Assembly: GCF_032362555.1 (NCBI RefSeq)
Contig: NC_083532.1
Span: 1,811,001-1,875,000 of the forward strand
DNA from: Amyelois transitella
Taxonomy: Eukaryota; Arthropoda; Insecta; Lepidoptera; Pyralidae
Direction: 5' to 3'
DNA length: 64,000 nucleotides
Position numbers and translations under genes: made by a program. The first letter of the stretch is position 1. Each line of letters starts with the position of its first letter. This document shows, in pieces, positions 41,848 to 52,500 of the stretch. The notes beneath the pieces are model-generated. The model ran no database searches. It was given only the letters and a program-made list of their open reading frames with translations, and was not told where the DNA came from.

Positions 41848-44585
41848 TTATTCCGTCATCCAGTACAGACGAGAGCCGAATCTTGCCGGTTTCTTCTCCG
41901 CGTTCTCGGGAAGGGCGGGAGTCGCGTCTGGATACACGGCCTTGGGTTCCGGGAGGGGTTTTGGTCTGAAGAGAAAAATATCATTGTTTTCAGCCAGGTA
42001 TATAAAGAAAGAAACTCCACCTTGGCCATATACGGTATATGATATACCAGTGACTCTTTTCTGAGTTAAGTATGTATGTGTGAGTTTAAATGCTAAAAGC
42101 TGTATTACGATCAAGGAAACCTTCGAGCCCTACACATTAATGATTACCTGAATGATAAAAACATCTGGCTTGAGCTTGGCACAGGAACCTCATAATGAAT
42201 TGTAGTTTGATTTGAATCTAAATCAAAATTCAGTACACTCTGTACATAAATCTATTTAAAATTGGTAATCCATAAAAATATATATATATTTTTTTTTTAT
42301 ATTAATTTTAATCGCACGAAAAAATATAGCTATAATAAAAATCTAAACACTGATAATTTTCACGCGCAAAAACGACTTATGTGATTTCTTTCTCCATTTT
42401 TATCTCTTCGGTGTCCAAGTTCTGAAGGTTGTTATTCCCTTAGTAGACTTTCACGACATCCCACCATTATTTATCTCTTCAGTGCCTTCTCATATGAGGC
42501 AGCTTCTGTATCAAAGCAGATCTATTCTACTGGAAGTTTAATGAAGTTACCTCTTAGTATCGTGCACTCGAGCCTCAGTGAAGTACCCGAAGTCTGGCCG
42601 TGGCAGGTTCAGCTTGTCGAGCATGCACGTATCGTACACGTTCTGTGTCTTGCGGCAGCTGGAATAATAAATATATATATATAGTTGCTTCAATATAGCT
42701 AAATCATAACAAGGTGCCGTGTGCTTCTGGAAAATAAATAGAGGTAACTTTTACACTTTTTCCCATCCTGTTATAAATGTATGTATGATGATATGTATGA
42801 GCAATATGGCTCCATGATGGAGCTGAGATTCAAATAGTGACACTAGGTTGCTAGCTCACTGCCTACAACAGGAATTCCCAGTAAGAAAGTAAGACTATCC
42901 CCTTAGATGCCTTTTACAACGTCCATGGGAAAGATATGGAGTGGTTCTATCTTTTTTCTTCTGGTGCTGGGAACCACATGGCACTTAATTTTGTACAGTT
43001 TTTTTTCATTCAGTCTATCTACTATATCATAACTACACTATGAGAGGATCCCCAACTAAGATTGTATTCTACAATATTTCGTCAAAATCTGTGCAGTTGA
43101 TTTTGTGTGAAAGATCAACAAACATTCCCCTTTGCCTCCTTAATAAAATGGGAATGAACAAAAAAAAGATGAGCACTTCCTTCCCATTGACATTTATTTA
43201 CTTTTAAACCGATTTCGAAAAAAGTAGGAAGTTCTCAGATTGATTGTTTTTTTTTTATAAATTTGGCAGCAACATAAATAAATTAAGAGTTAAAATTAGC
43301 TGTAATTTCAGGTACATATTTATTTAATCTAATTTGTTTTTTAATTAATATTATAATACTCAAAAAGAGTGAGATTTTGGATATACAACATTGGGTTCTC
43401 AATTACATAAATTCATAAAATCATACTTCCTTCCCAGAGAGTAAGGCAGGGACTATACAATTGACTAAATATTTCCATGTGCCACAATTTCTGCATACAG
43501 TAAAACTCCAATTATCCGAACTCCGACTATCCGAATCAAATCAATCAATCCGAAAACGGTTGAAGACCGCAAAACAGCTTACATTGACAGAGATGTTTAA
43601 AAAACAATGATTTTTATTTCTAAACTTGTACATAAGTACATTTTATTACTATTTAAAACATGTAAAAATTTCATGTTTCTTTCATTTAATTCAATAAAAA
43701 AATAGTGCAATATCAAAACGTAGCTTTTATTCTCTCCAATGGCAATTTTTTTTAATAAAATCCGATTATCCGAATATTTGATTATCTGAATGGGTCCCGG
43801 TCCCCATTAATTCGGATAATTGGAGTTCTACTGTACTTCTTTTTTTCATCCACATTTAATGTAACAAATAACCTACTTTATTTCTCTTTACTGAGATCAT
43901 GCAAAAATGAGAGAATCAAGATCAATAACAAACTTACTGCTGCAAACCATAGTCCCCGGAGCTCTTGTCAACACATTGAGCGTACTGGTTGAACTCACGG
44001 AAGCAAGAGTTCTTTACTTTCCGAAAGAACTCCATTGTACAGGCCGTCACGGCTTTACCCTCGTTGATACATTTCCGAGGGTCGTTCTCCTCGAATCTAC
44101 ATAACATAAACTCCTGGAATTGATATAGAATTATGACGACAGCAGGTAGGTATTGTTTAAAAATTAGTAAAAATTAAAAAAATATGTTTATGGTTCTTTA
44201 TAGGAAAACAAATGTTCTCAAAGCCAAATTAATTAGTTAATTGAACTGATCCAAAGTAAGAGATGGAGTTATTGAAATTTATATTTTTAAGCTTTAACAC
44301 AGATGTTTTCTTAGGAAATACATTTAATATACAAAACAAAACATAACCTCATTAGACAAGTTATGCAATCAATAACACATCTAGAGGCTAAAAGTATATT
44401 TGCGTAATAAAGCAAAAAGATGAATGAAAACTGAACTGAAATATGTTTTTCCTTACATTATTAGCAGCCTCGCAATACTTTCCTAAGTGGAAAGATCCTG
44501 CAATTAAAGTTGCCTGGGAAAGATTGACCTCAGGCACGGTCAATTCGGACTCCTCAGGCAGATGAACATCCGCAGTAACCACCAT
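41848..44585 (-). CDS. NDUFA8: NADH dehydrogenase [ubiquinone] 1 alpha subcomplex subunit 8
   Basis: Four exons on the minus strand, 44585-44457, 44113-43938, 42658-42551 and 41965-41848 (phases 0, 2, 2), give 176 residues (human 172). This accessory subunit of respiratory complex I sits on the intermembrane-space side and is held by disulfides of twin CHCH motifs. Visible: CRFEENDPRKC and CRKTQNVYDTC (both CX9C), further paired Cys in ACTMEFFRKVKNSC and QCVDKSSG, EFMLCRFEENDPRKCINEGK near residue 44, and the C terminus FGSRLYWMTE. There is no N-terminal presequence, as expected for Mia40-imported CHCH proteins. Intron 2 contains a pogo-type MITE and a family-A copy. Start codons of NDUFA8 and the next gene are 531 bases apart, head to head. 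Confidence 0.95.
42113..42290 (+). repeat. LINE ORF 3' end with TA-rich tail
   Basis: Encodes NDKNIWLELGTGTS (in part), then ATTGTAGTTTGATTTGAAT, CAGTACACTCTGTACATAAA and a TA tail. The same block, more complete, is at 48820-49200. Confidence 0.7.
42776..42984 (-). repeat. Family-A retroposon in NDUFA8 intron 2
   Basis: Internal part to GGTGCTGGGAACCACATGGC. The 3' (tail) quarter is missing. A stray start fragment, GGTGCCGTGTGCTTCTGG, lies at 42714-42731. Confidence 0.7.
43498..43833. mobile_element. pogo/Tigger-type MITE in NDUFA8 intron 2
   Basis: 336 bases bounded by TIRs CAGTAAAACTCCAATTATCC and its complement GGATAATTGGAGTTCTACTG, flanked by TA on both sides (43496-43497, 43834-43835). 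The TIR sequence and the TA duplication are those of the Tc1/mariner-superfamily pogo/Tigger group. No transposase remains, so it is non-autonomous. The interior is AT-rich. Confidence 0.85.
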
Positions 44586-45116
44586 TTTAACTAATTATAA
44601 ATAACACAGTAAATTTAGAGGCGAATAGGAAACCCAAATAAATAAGAATTTTCTCCCACAAAATCTGTGGAAGAAATCGGAAATAAAAACCTAATTATTT
44701 ACAGTAGCGTTATAAATGGTCTTCATGCGAAATAGAGCTATATGAACTTTATCGAGAAAAAAAGAGAAAACAGTATATGAACGACACTTTTGCATTTAGT
44801 TGGTTAATTTCTACTGACATTGACAGTAGGTATTTGTATACCTACGTTTCGTTAGAGCCCACCCTTAAATGCAGGCAAACAGCAGTTTCCGTAGTAGTTG
44901 TCAATGAATTCATTGACTTGACATTTAGGACGTGAAAAAGTGTGAAAATCACGTTAAGTTTGTTTATTCTTGTTTTAATTCAATAAATTATCTTATAATA
45001 GTGAATAATCATAATCTGTGTTATTAAGAATCACTTTCTCTCACCATATTATTATATATATATGTAAGAGCGGGCTCTACTTCAACAGGTTTGAAAATCG
45101 TTTGTTTTGATAAATA
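44586..45116. promoter_or_regulatory. Divergent promoter, NDUFA8 and second G-patch gene
   Basis: 531 bases between start codons pointing outward. No repeat family is recognised and there is no clear TATA box. A short TA repeat sits at 45049-45063. A spliced 5' UTR for the plus gene is possible: CAACAG followed by GT lies near 45085. Confidence 0.5.
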
Positions 45117-48100
45117 ATGGATTATTACAATGGTAATTCACACGGGGAGAGCTCTCAAATGGAGCATACACCTGCATACAGTCTGTGGAACAGCTCTCAG
45201 TACTACAACACCAACGAATTAAGCCCACGAAACTTTTTCACATCCAAAGATGATCACATCGAACCTGAAGCTTCTTTTGCTGCAGAAGCGACCCCGAAGA
45301 GGGAAATATTGCGTGATATGTTCAACAGAAGGGTAATAACGAAAGCTTCGTTATTGAAGGAACCAGAATTCTTTACTGAACCTGAGATAAAGTGAGTAAT
45401 TGATTTGTGTTGTTACATTTAGAAGGAACAATTTACTCAATGTCTTCCATCACCCTGGCGTTCCTGCCGATAGTGGTGATTCTCCTTGGGCCTATCGCCC
45501 ACAAGTAGACCATCATCTTTGATATAATAACATATTTTTTTAATAATGTCTTACTGAAATTATTTTATGTAAATATTTTCATATATTATCATTAATATTT
45601 TTTTACCCAAATTACAGTAATTTTGTAGCAGCACCTAGTTACTGGAAAATAAATAAAAAAAATTAAAAAAAAAACATTTCAGAGACCCTGTACAAGAAGA
45701 GACTCCAACCCCAGCACCTATACCTGAACTACTTGAAGAAACCAGCTCAGAACCAATTTCCGAACCACAGCCTTATGTGCCTGGAAGAGAAGAATGGACG
45801 GACCAGTACTGGCAACGCTCCGGTAGCACTTTGAAGCCCAAGGGTACTTTACCGAAGGCAGGTAAAGCAAGACGGACCAAGGATACGCAGTTCAAGGACA
45901 AAACGTTCAAGAAAAATTTCATAGATGCGCTGGCGCAGCCACTTAAGAGCAGCAAGGCTGAAAGGTAGTTTTTATATTTAATTGTTAACAATTGTTATTG
46001 AAAGGGTCTGCTCACAAATATGATTTAAACTTAATGGTTAACTTAAGAAAAAAAAACAAAATTGCAAATCAAAGTGTGTTTGACCTTGATTATCCTTGAC
46101 CTCTACTCAAGCAAATTGAGGACTAATGTCTTCATCAGGTGAGTCAGGTTTTTACACCTAATCATACCAATAAACCAATGTATCTATATTGTATGTATGT
46201 ATATATTGTATAATATATGTATGGTAAAGAGCTCAGTGGTACTATTTTAAATATTTCTTTTATTTTCCAGTATGATGCAGAAGATGGGTTGGCAAGGCGG
46301 TGCCCTGGGCAAAGGAGGCCATGGCATTATGGAGCCGATAGCTCCCAATATTCATTATGTAAGTGTGATGATAAGAAAAATTACTCTTAATTCTCATGTA
46401 TGGGATCATCTAATACATACATACATAAAATCACGCCTCTTTCACGGAGGGGTAGGCAGAGACTACCTCTTTCCACTTGCCACGATCTCTGCATATTTCC
46501 TTCGCTTCATCCACATTCATAACTCTCTTCATGCAAACTCGGCGGTTTGGGTACCTTTGACCTGACCCTTTACCAGGACGTCCTTAATTTGATCAAAATA
46601 TGTTCGTCTAGGTCTAATACATACGTCTAAAAAGACCTTAAAAAGACTGGATGACCACGTTCAGCTTCAGTATGGTTTTGTGTTGGTATTATGATTCAAA
46701 TAGTGACATGCCCATCGCCTATAAAAGAAATCCCAAATTTATAAGATGGATGGGAAAGATATTAAGTAGTTCTATTCTAAAGTACTATAAACCACATTTT
46801 ATATCCTACTAATATTATAAATGCGAAAGTCTGTGAGTATGTCAGGATGTCAGTATGGATGTTTGTTACTCTTTCACGCAAAAACTACTGAACTGATTGC
46901 GATGAAATTTGGTATGTAGGTAGCTGAACACCCAGAATAACATATGGGCTACTTTTTATCCCGGAGTTCCCGCGGGAGTGATTCCACGCGGACGAAGTCG
47001 CGGGCGGCCTCTAGTTTGTTATAAATCATTACTTGGTTAAATTACGTTTGTTTGTTTGTAATATCTTTATTGCATAGCAATTTACACAGTAACAAGAAAA
47101 TAGTAAATACACAGTTATAAAAGAAACAAATCACTTGCAATGGCGAATTTATCCCATGAAGGGATCTATTAAAAATTGAGGACGTCCTGGTAAAGGGTCA
47201 GGTCAAAAGTACCCGAAACCGCCGAGCTTGCATGAAGAGAGTTATGAATGTGGATGAAGCGAAGGAAGTATGCAGAGATCGTGGCAAGTGGAATGAGGTA
47301 GTCTCTGCCTACCCCTCCGGGAAAGAGGCCTGATTTTATGTATGTATGTAAGGGATCTATAATTGTGATGTTATTAATTCACTTCTCCAGGCACAATCGA
47401 CCATCGGCTTTGGCAACCACACGGAGACCCCGGAGCCTCAAACTCCGAAGAAGAAACTCAAGAAGTGCACGTGCAAGAAGCAGAGGACCAGGGTTCAGAT
47501 CAAGCGGGACTTTGTGACCAACACGCTGTTATACATACTCGAGTTTATTCGCAACGACTGGGAGACTGAAATTGTATTTGATCCTAAATTTTCCAGGTAT
47601 GTATTTTATATGTATATATTTATGCCGTGTTGTTCCCGGCACCAATAGAAAAAAGAACAGGTCTATTCCATCTCTTCCCCACGGATGTCGTTAAAGGCGA
47701 CTAAGGGATTGGTTTGTTAACTTGGGATTCTTCTTTTAGGCGATGGGCTGGCAACCTGTCACTATTTGAATCTCAATTCTATCAAAAAGCTAAATAGGTG
47801 AATGTGGCCTTTCAGTCTTTTCAAGACTGTTGGCTCTGTCTACCTCGTAAGGGATATAGACGTGATGATATGTATGTGTATATTTATCAAATTACCGATC
47901 TGGATAACTATGTGACGTCAATAAGTGATACCTTGTATCCAATTTTGAAAATAAATCTATTCTAATCTAACAGAGACTTATCTTTGGTTGAAAAAGTGTA
48001 AGATATCTTAGGCCAGGGTTTCTCAAACTTTCGGCTCCACGAAATGTTGTTTTGTTAAATAAATTTTGTTTCTTGTTGAAATTTTCAAGTGACGACGTAC

Positions 48101-51100
48101 CAATTACTACTCGCAACTAATGATATATATATATGTATAGGTATATGCGTATAGCGCAAAAAGGCACAGGTTCGAATCCCATCTCGGCCATGTACCAATG
48201 AATATTTTCTAAGTTATGTACGTACATTAGTTAGAACACTAACCGTAGCCACGGTGAGGGAAAACATCGTGAGGAAACCTGCACATTCAGGCGACTGGAT
48301 GTGTAACCATGATCGATCCGATATATATATAAAAATACTAGCTGTCCCGGCAAACGTTGTTTCGCTATATTAATAATTTTTTTAGTAATTTCTAGTTATA
48401 AAAAAATGTTAAGGGTGGACAACCCTTAACACTTAGGGGTATGAAAAATAGATGTTAGCCGATTCTCAGACATACTGAATATGCATGCAAAATTTGGTTA
48501 AAATCGGTAAAGCCGTTTCGGCGGAGTACGGAGACAAACATTGTGACACGAGAATTTTATATATTTTATATATGAGATATAAATTTCTTCACAGCAAAGA
48601 ACGCCGAATGATTCACCAATGCGTGAACGACCTGATCAACGAGTGTGATGATGAAATACACGGCAATCGGAACATGGTGAAGATCACCAGCGAGGTTCAG
48701 GAGAAGATACTCGCTGACATAAGGCAGTTTAATAAATACGCGCTATACACAGAGAGCCACGGCATTGGGAATAAACGGTAAGTGGATTTATATATATATA
48801 TAATATATAATATATATATATATATTTTTCAAAAAGTTAGTGCCACAACTGATAGAAATTTACGTAATAAACATAAATTAGTCATGCCGTTTCATAGGCT
48901 TAGCAAAGTCAGTAAATCATTTATGGGGAACTGTATACGATTTTATAATAGGTTGCCGGAGTCTGTTCTTGATATGCCCAACCGAAAATTCAAAGAGTAT
49001 GTAAAGAAAGTACTTTGTGGGAAGGCTTATTATAGGACTGATGATTACCTTAATGATAAAAACATCTGGCTCGAGCTTGGCACAGGAACCTCGTAATTAA
49101 TTGTAGTTTAATTTGAACTTAAATCAAAATTTCAGTACACTCTGTACATAAATCTTTTTAAAATTGGCAATCCATAATATATATATATATATATATACCT
49201 ATTTTTCTTTTTTCAATATTAAATCTCATAAATATATAAATCTCCCGTGAACAATGTATTCTCCCGTCCACATTCTATTCTAAGTATAATTTAATATTGT
49301 GAAGTTGACGTTGTTGATGAAAATGCTGCAGTGCAGTTTGTTACCGCTTCTTCTGCACTGACGCCTTGGAAGCGGCAGTAAACTTAGTTTTTAAGTAATT
49401 TATTTGACGTCAACCAAGTTGTTAAACCATACGACAATTATTAAGCGATATAATAATATCCTATAATAATGAATAAAAATTTTGAATTTTGAATTTTTTT
49501 TGAATATATATGGTCACGTCTATATCCCTTGCGGGGTAGACAGAGCCAACAGAAGAAAAGACTGAATGGCCACGTTCAGCTATTTGGCTTAACGATAGAA
49601 TTGAGATTCAACTAGTGACAGGTTGCTAGCCCATCGCCTAAAAGAAGAAAACCAAATTTGTAAGCCTATCCCTTAGTCGCCTTTTACGACATCCATGAGA
49701 AAGACATGGAGTGGTCCTATTCTTTTTTGTATTGGTGCCGGGAACCACACGGTAAGTGGATTTACTAAATAAATATGTACGGGACAAATTACACAGATCG
49801 AGTTAGCCAGGAAGTAAGTTCGAGACTTGTGTTAAGAGATACTAACTCAACGATACTATATTTTATAATAAATACTTAATATAGATAAACATCCAAGACC
49901 CAGGCCAATCAGAAAAAGTTCTTTTCTCATCATGCCCTGGCCGGGATTCGAACCCGGGACCTCCGGTGTCACAGACAAGCGCACCACCGCTGCGCCACAG
50001 AGGCCGTGAACTGTAGATTTATGACAGCGTCGGTGGTGGAATCGGCAAACTTTTATAATATTATTTTAAAAGTTTGTGTGTATATTTATAATTATTTTTT
50101 AAATTTATAATATTAGTAAGTAGGTATGTGTATAATATTAATCATTGCCGTCATACAGACATCTGTGCCTGTACAAGGACGCCCCGGAGCACGTGTACCT
50201 GGTGACCCCCGAGGACTTCAAGGTGGTGGAACAGGAGCAGCCGGTCGTGGAGGTAATGGAGGATAATCCGTTCTTGAAGAGCATCAAGAGGAACTTGGAT
50301 TTAGGTTTGTTGTTTTTTTTTTTTTCTTTTTTTTCTTTTTTTTATTCTCTCCACGCTATTAAATTCGCGCGCAATTTAGTTTGTACGTTCTTGGGAATTT
50401 TTTTTTTTTTTTTTGGGTCCCGTACCATCGTTACGTTTGTTAGTTTTTAAATTATGTATTACCATTGCCGCATAAAGAATAAATACAAAATCTATACTAA
50501 TATGATAGAGCTGAAGAGTTTGTTTGTTTGTTTGAACGCGCTAATCTCAGGTTCTAATTGAAAAATATCGAATAGACCATTTATCGAGGAAGGCTTTAGG
50601 CTATATAACATCACGCTGCAACTATTAGGAGCCAAGAAATAATGGAAAATGTGAAAAGAACGGAGAAAATTATTCATCCTTGAGGGCTTCAATGATGACC
50701 AAAATAACTATTCCACGCGGACTATGTATAGGTAGTATGAAAATATAAAGGGGCGTCCATACAATAAACATGTTTCTTTTTCTGTTCAAATAAAAAGTTA
50801 ATTTTCTTTTGTTATAAAAAAAATATTATTAAAAGTTAAAGTTCGTTTGTATATAAACCTTTAATGTGGTAATTTAGTGTAGTCTGAAAAAAAAATTGTG
50901 TTTTCAGAAGACGAACTTACAGAACCCGGTGCCATGGGGAAACTCATAAAATACTTCTCGGAATTCGTCCTGGAAGATTCCTACACGGAGTTCAGGTTTC
51001 TTGGACCGTTTAGCGAAGACGAGTCGGACTGTTTGAACGCGTTTCTGAACGAGGTCGAAGCGGGAATAGACAATAGAGGAAAGCTAACGAGGCTGTTCGA

Positions 51101-52045
51101 AGATGACAAGTTGAGTTTTGAACTGAGAGAGAATTGCAATGGCGGAATGGCGTAAGTAGCTTTTTTTTACTCAAATTAAAGTTTTTTCTTTAAAAATATT
51201 TAGAACGCGTTTCTGAACGAGGTCGAAGCGGGAATAGACAATAGAGGAAAGCTGACGAGACTGTTCGAAGATGACAAGTTGAGTTTTGAACTGAGAGAGA
51301 ATTGCAATGGCGGAATGGCGTGAGTAGTTTTTTTTTTTTACTCAAATTAATGTATTTTCGTTCATAAATCTTGAGTGTTTGAATGCGTTCCTGAACGAGG
51401 TCGAAGCGGGAATCGTTTATGGAATAATGTTTACGAAGTCCTTTAAAAATAATGCCGTATGACTTAATGAAGGAATCCCGATTCAAACAGTTACAGATTG
51501 ATTTCAATGCCTTCCCGTTGATTTCATTAAGTACTATTGTAGTGATTTCTTTAATTAGTTATTCATGGCCAGGTTTGTTTGTTTGTTTGTAAACTCTTTA
51601 TTGCATATAATAAGAAATATAACAAATTACAAAATAGTCATTGGATCAGCTATCAACCTGCCACTTTTTGAATCTCGGCTCACTTTTCGAAACTGTTGGC
51701 TCTGTCTTTCCCGCTAGGGATATTAGACGTCATTGGATTTTTTAAAGAATATATGTACAACGGCGGACCTATGCCAAATTGGAATTTCTGAAAGTCAACC
51801 ATAATACCTACGTACATACATACATAAAATCACGCCTCTTTCCCGGAGGGGTAGGCAGAGACTACCTCTTCCCACTTGCCACGATCTCTGCATACTTCCA
51901 TCGCTTCATCCACATTCATAACTCTCAACCATAATATAAAAAAAAATCCATCATCAAAAAGGCAGCGCACATAAAAATCATTGAAGAAAGATTTCTATAA
52001 TTTTGTTTCAGAATACACAAACACAAGAAAGACGCGAATGCTTAA
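45117..52045 (+). CDS. G-patch and R3H-like domain protein, NKRF-related
   Basis: Eight exons with consistent phases: 45117-45391, 45683-45964, 46271-46358, 47391-47596, 48595-48777, 50159-50304, 50908-51151 and 52012-52045, encoding 485 residues. The G-patch (MGWQGGALGKGGHGIMEPI, about residues 190-210) suggests a cofactor of a DEAH-box RNA helicase. A basic cysteine pair (KKKLKKCTCKK) follows, then a helical/R3H-like stretch (ERRMIHQCVNDLINECDDEI, about 286-305) and an acidic C-terminal part ending IHKHKKDANA. The 88-nt G-patch exon has the same length, phases and flanking residues (..MM..MGW.GG.LG...GI.EPI.PN) as exon 5 of the NKRF-like gene 9 kb away, so the two are probably old paralogues. 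I cannot give it a name. Intron 7 contains a partial duplicate of exon 7. Confidence 0.83.
46408..46625 (-). repeat. LINE family-C 3' end in intron 3
   Basis: Minus strand ends ...CCCCTCCGTGAAAGAGGCGT, GATTTTATGT and an ATGT tail. The ORF part reads QIKDVLVKGQ-like and MNVDEAKEICRD-like residues. It is followed on the right by family-A debris to about 46795. Confidence 0.7.
46804..47014 (+). mobile_element. Lep1-type Helitron in intron 3
   Basis: TCCTACTAATATTATAAATG start, ACTCTTTCACGCAAAAACTA, CCCGGAGTTCCCGCGGGAGT, end GACGAAGTCGCGGGCGGCCT and CTAG, followed by T. It is closer to the expected consensus than the copy at 36777-36973. Confidence 0.88.
47042..47170 (-). repeat. LINE 3' tail (TTTATTG family) in intron 3
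   Basis: Minus strand: AGATCCCTTCATGGGATAAA, TTCGCCATTGCAAGTGATTT, TATGCAATAAAGATATTACA and a CAAA tail. A close copy is at 61123-61232. Confidence 0.65.
47172..47352 (+). repeat. LINE family-C 3' end, sense
   Basis: Encodes RRACMKRVMNVDEAKEVC and GKWNEVVSAYPSGKEA before a stop, then GATTTTATGTATGTATGTA. The last 45 bases (CTGCCTACCCCTCCGGGAAA, GAGGCCTGATTTTATGTATG) are clearly homologous to the end of family A. Confidence 0.75.
47622..47877 (+). repeat. Family-A retroposon in intron 4
   Basis: Full-length sense copy from TGCCGTGTTGTTCCCGGCAC to GATGATATGTATGTGTA, starting 25 bases after the exon-4 donor. Confidence 0.82.
48145..48335 (+). repeat. Family-D SINE in intron 4
   Basis: GCGCAAAAAGGCACAGGTTC, GAATCCCATCTCGGCCATG, GTACGTACATTAGTTAGAAC and GTGAGGAAACCTGCACATTC match family D. 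The 3' end is cut by a TA repeat and the Helitron at 48338. Confidence 0.75.
48338..48572 (-). mobile_element. Non-autonomous Helitron, minus, in intron 4
   Basis: Minus strand ends AACGTTTGCCGGGACAGCTAG followed by T, with CAATGTTTGTCTCCGTACTC and CGAAACGGCTTTACCGATTT inside. Its 5' end abuts the exon-5 polypyrimidine tract. Close copies are at 52226-52452 and 21498-21665. Confidence 0.75.
48820..49200 (+). repeat. LINE ORF2 C-terminus and 3' tail
   Basis: Open for about 90 codons: MPFHRLSKVSKSFMGNCIRF, YNRLPESVLDMPNRKFKEYV, YYRTDDYLNDKNIWLELGTG, then stop, CAGTACACTCTGTACATAAA and a TA-repeat tail. The RLPES...FK..V motif is the usual end of CR1/jockey-like reverse-transcriptase proteins. 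5'-truncated. Confidence 0.75.
49290..49497 (+). repeat. LINE 3' tail (GACGTCAACC family)
   Basis: Same tail as 1501-1715: GCTTCTTCTGCACTGACGCC, TTTATTTGACGTCAACCA, AATAAAAATTTTGAATTTTG. Confidence 0.75.
49502..49750 (-). repeat. Family-A retroposon in intron 5
   Basis: Full length, CACGTCTATATCCCTTGCGG to GGTGCCGGGAACCACAC. It is the right-hand member of the block flanked by the duplicated GGTAAGTGGATTTA (48777-48790 and 49751-49764). Confidence 0.85.
49765..50005 (-). repeat. Family-B SINE, complete, minus
   Basis: Minus strand: GGCCTCTGTGGCGCAGCGGT (A-box), CGGGTTCGAATCCCGGCCAG (B-box), CTTGGATGTTTATCTATATT, TCGTTGAGTTAGTATCTCTT and a (TTTA) tail. This is the best-preserved head in the window. 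Confidence 0.88.
50496..50745 (+). mobile_element. Non-autonomous Helitron in intron 6
   Basis: CTATACTAATATGATAGAGC, GAAGAGTTTGTTTGTTTG, GAACGCGCTAATCTCAG and ACTATTCCACGCGGACTA are the start and end blocks of the Helitron at 25092-26001. The CTAG end is decayed. Confidence 0.6.
51204..51413 (+). pseudogene. Partial duplicates of exon 7 inside intron 7
   Basis: 51204-51319 repeats the last 116 bases of exon 7 nearly exactly and is followed by a donor (GTGAGT) and the same intron start. The duplication unit is 168 bases (51036 to 51204). A third, short piece is at about 51374-51413. The first copy has a natural AG just before it (ATTTAG at 51203), but joining exon 7 to it gives a stop within four codons, so it cannot extend the protein. 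Confidence 0.85.
51568..51800 (-). repeat. LINE 3' tail with family-A fragment inside
   Basis: Minus strand: GTTGACTTTCAGAAATTCCA, TTGGCATAGGTCCGCCGTTG and, after an interruption (51650-51735, family-A-like TCTGTCTTTCCCGCTAGGGA), TGCAATAAAGAGTTTACAAA and a (CAAA)n tail. Confidence 0.6.
51811..51930 (-). repeat. LINE family-C 3' fragment in intron 7
   Basis: CATACATACATAAAATCACG, CCTCTTTCCCGGAGGGGTAG and CTTCCATCGCTTCATCCACA on the plus strand. It ends about 80 bases before the last acceptor. Confidence 0.7.
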
Positions 52046-52225
52046 ATCATTTCATTCGAATATGTAGCGGGAGCGACGTTTCGGGCTCGATCGCCACAAA
52101 GGGAAGATCTTCCGCCAGGCTATTATTAAGTTTGATGTAATCACACAGAAATTATTATTAGATCTGCCTCCGTAGCATGGTACGCGCGATGCCGTTTTTA
52201 TCGCGCGATATGCTATCGCTATTTA

Positions 52226-52452
52226 TTTTATGTATAAAATTCTCGTGTCACAATGTTCGTTCCCGTACTCCTCCGAAACTGCTTGTACGATTCTCATGAA
52301 ATTTTGTGAGCATATTGAGTAGGTCTGAGAATCGGCCAACATCTACTTTTCATATCCCTTAGGGATGAGGGATGTCCACTCTTAACTAGAAATTACTCAA
52401 AAATTATTTTTGTTATTTATATGGCAAAACAACGTTTGCCGGGGACAGCTAG
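52226..52452 (+). mobile_element. Non-autonomous Helitron
   Basis: ATAAAATTCTCGTGTCACAA start block, CAATGTTCGTTCCCGTACTC, TTGCCGGGGACAGCTAG end followed by T. Plus-oriented relative of 48338-48572. Confidence 0.75.
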
Positions 52453-52500
52453 TATATATATTATATATACATATATATAATATATATACTGTATTATATA

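Noticed and set aside
41809-42042. Plus-strand ORF over the last NDUFA8 exon
   Set aside because: Antisense shadow of the NDUFA8 C-terminal exon.
51036-51319. Exon 7 duplicate as a real extra coding exon
   Set aside because: Joining at the available AG (51203) shifts frame to an immediate stop; no in-frame acceptor was found.
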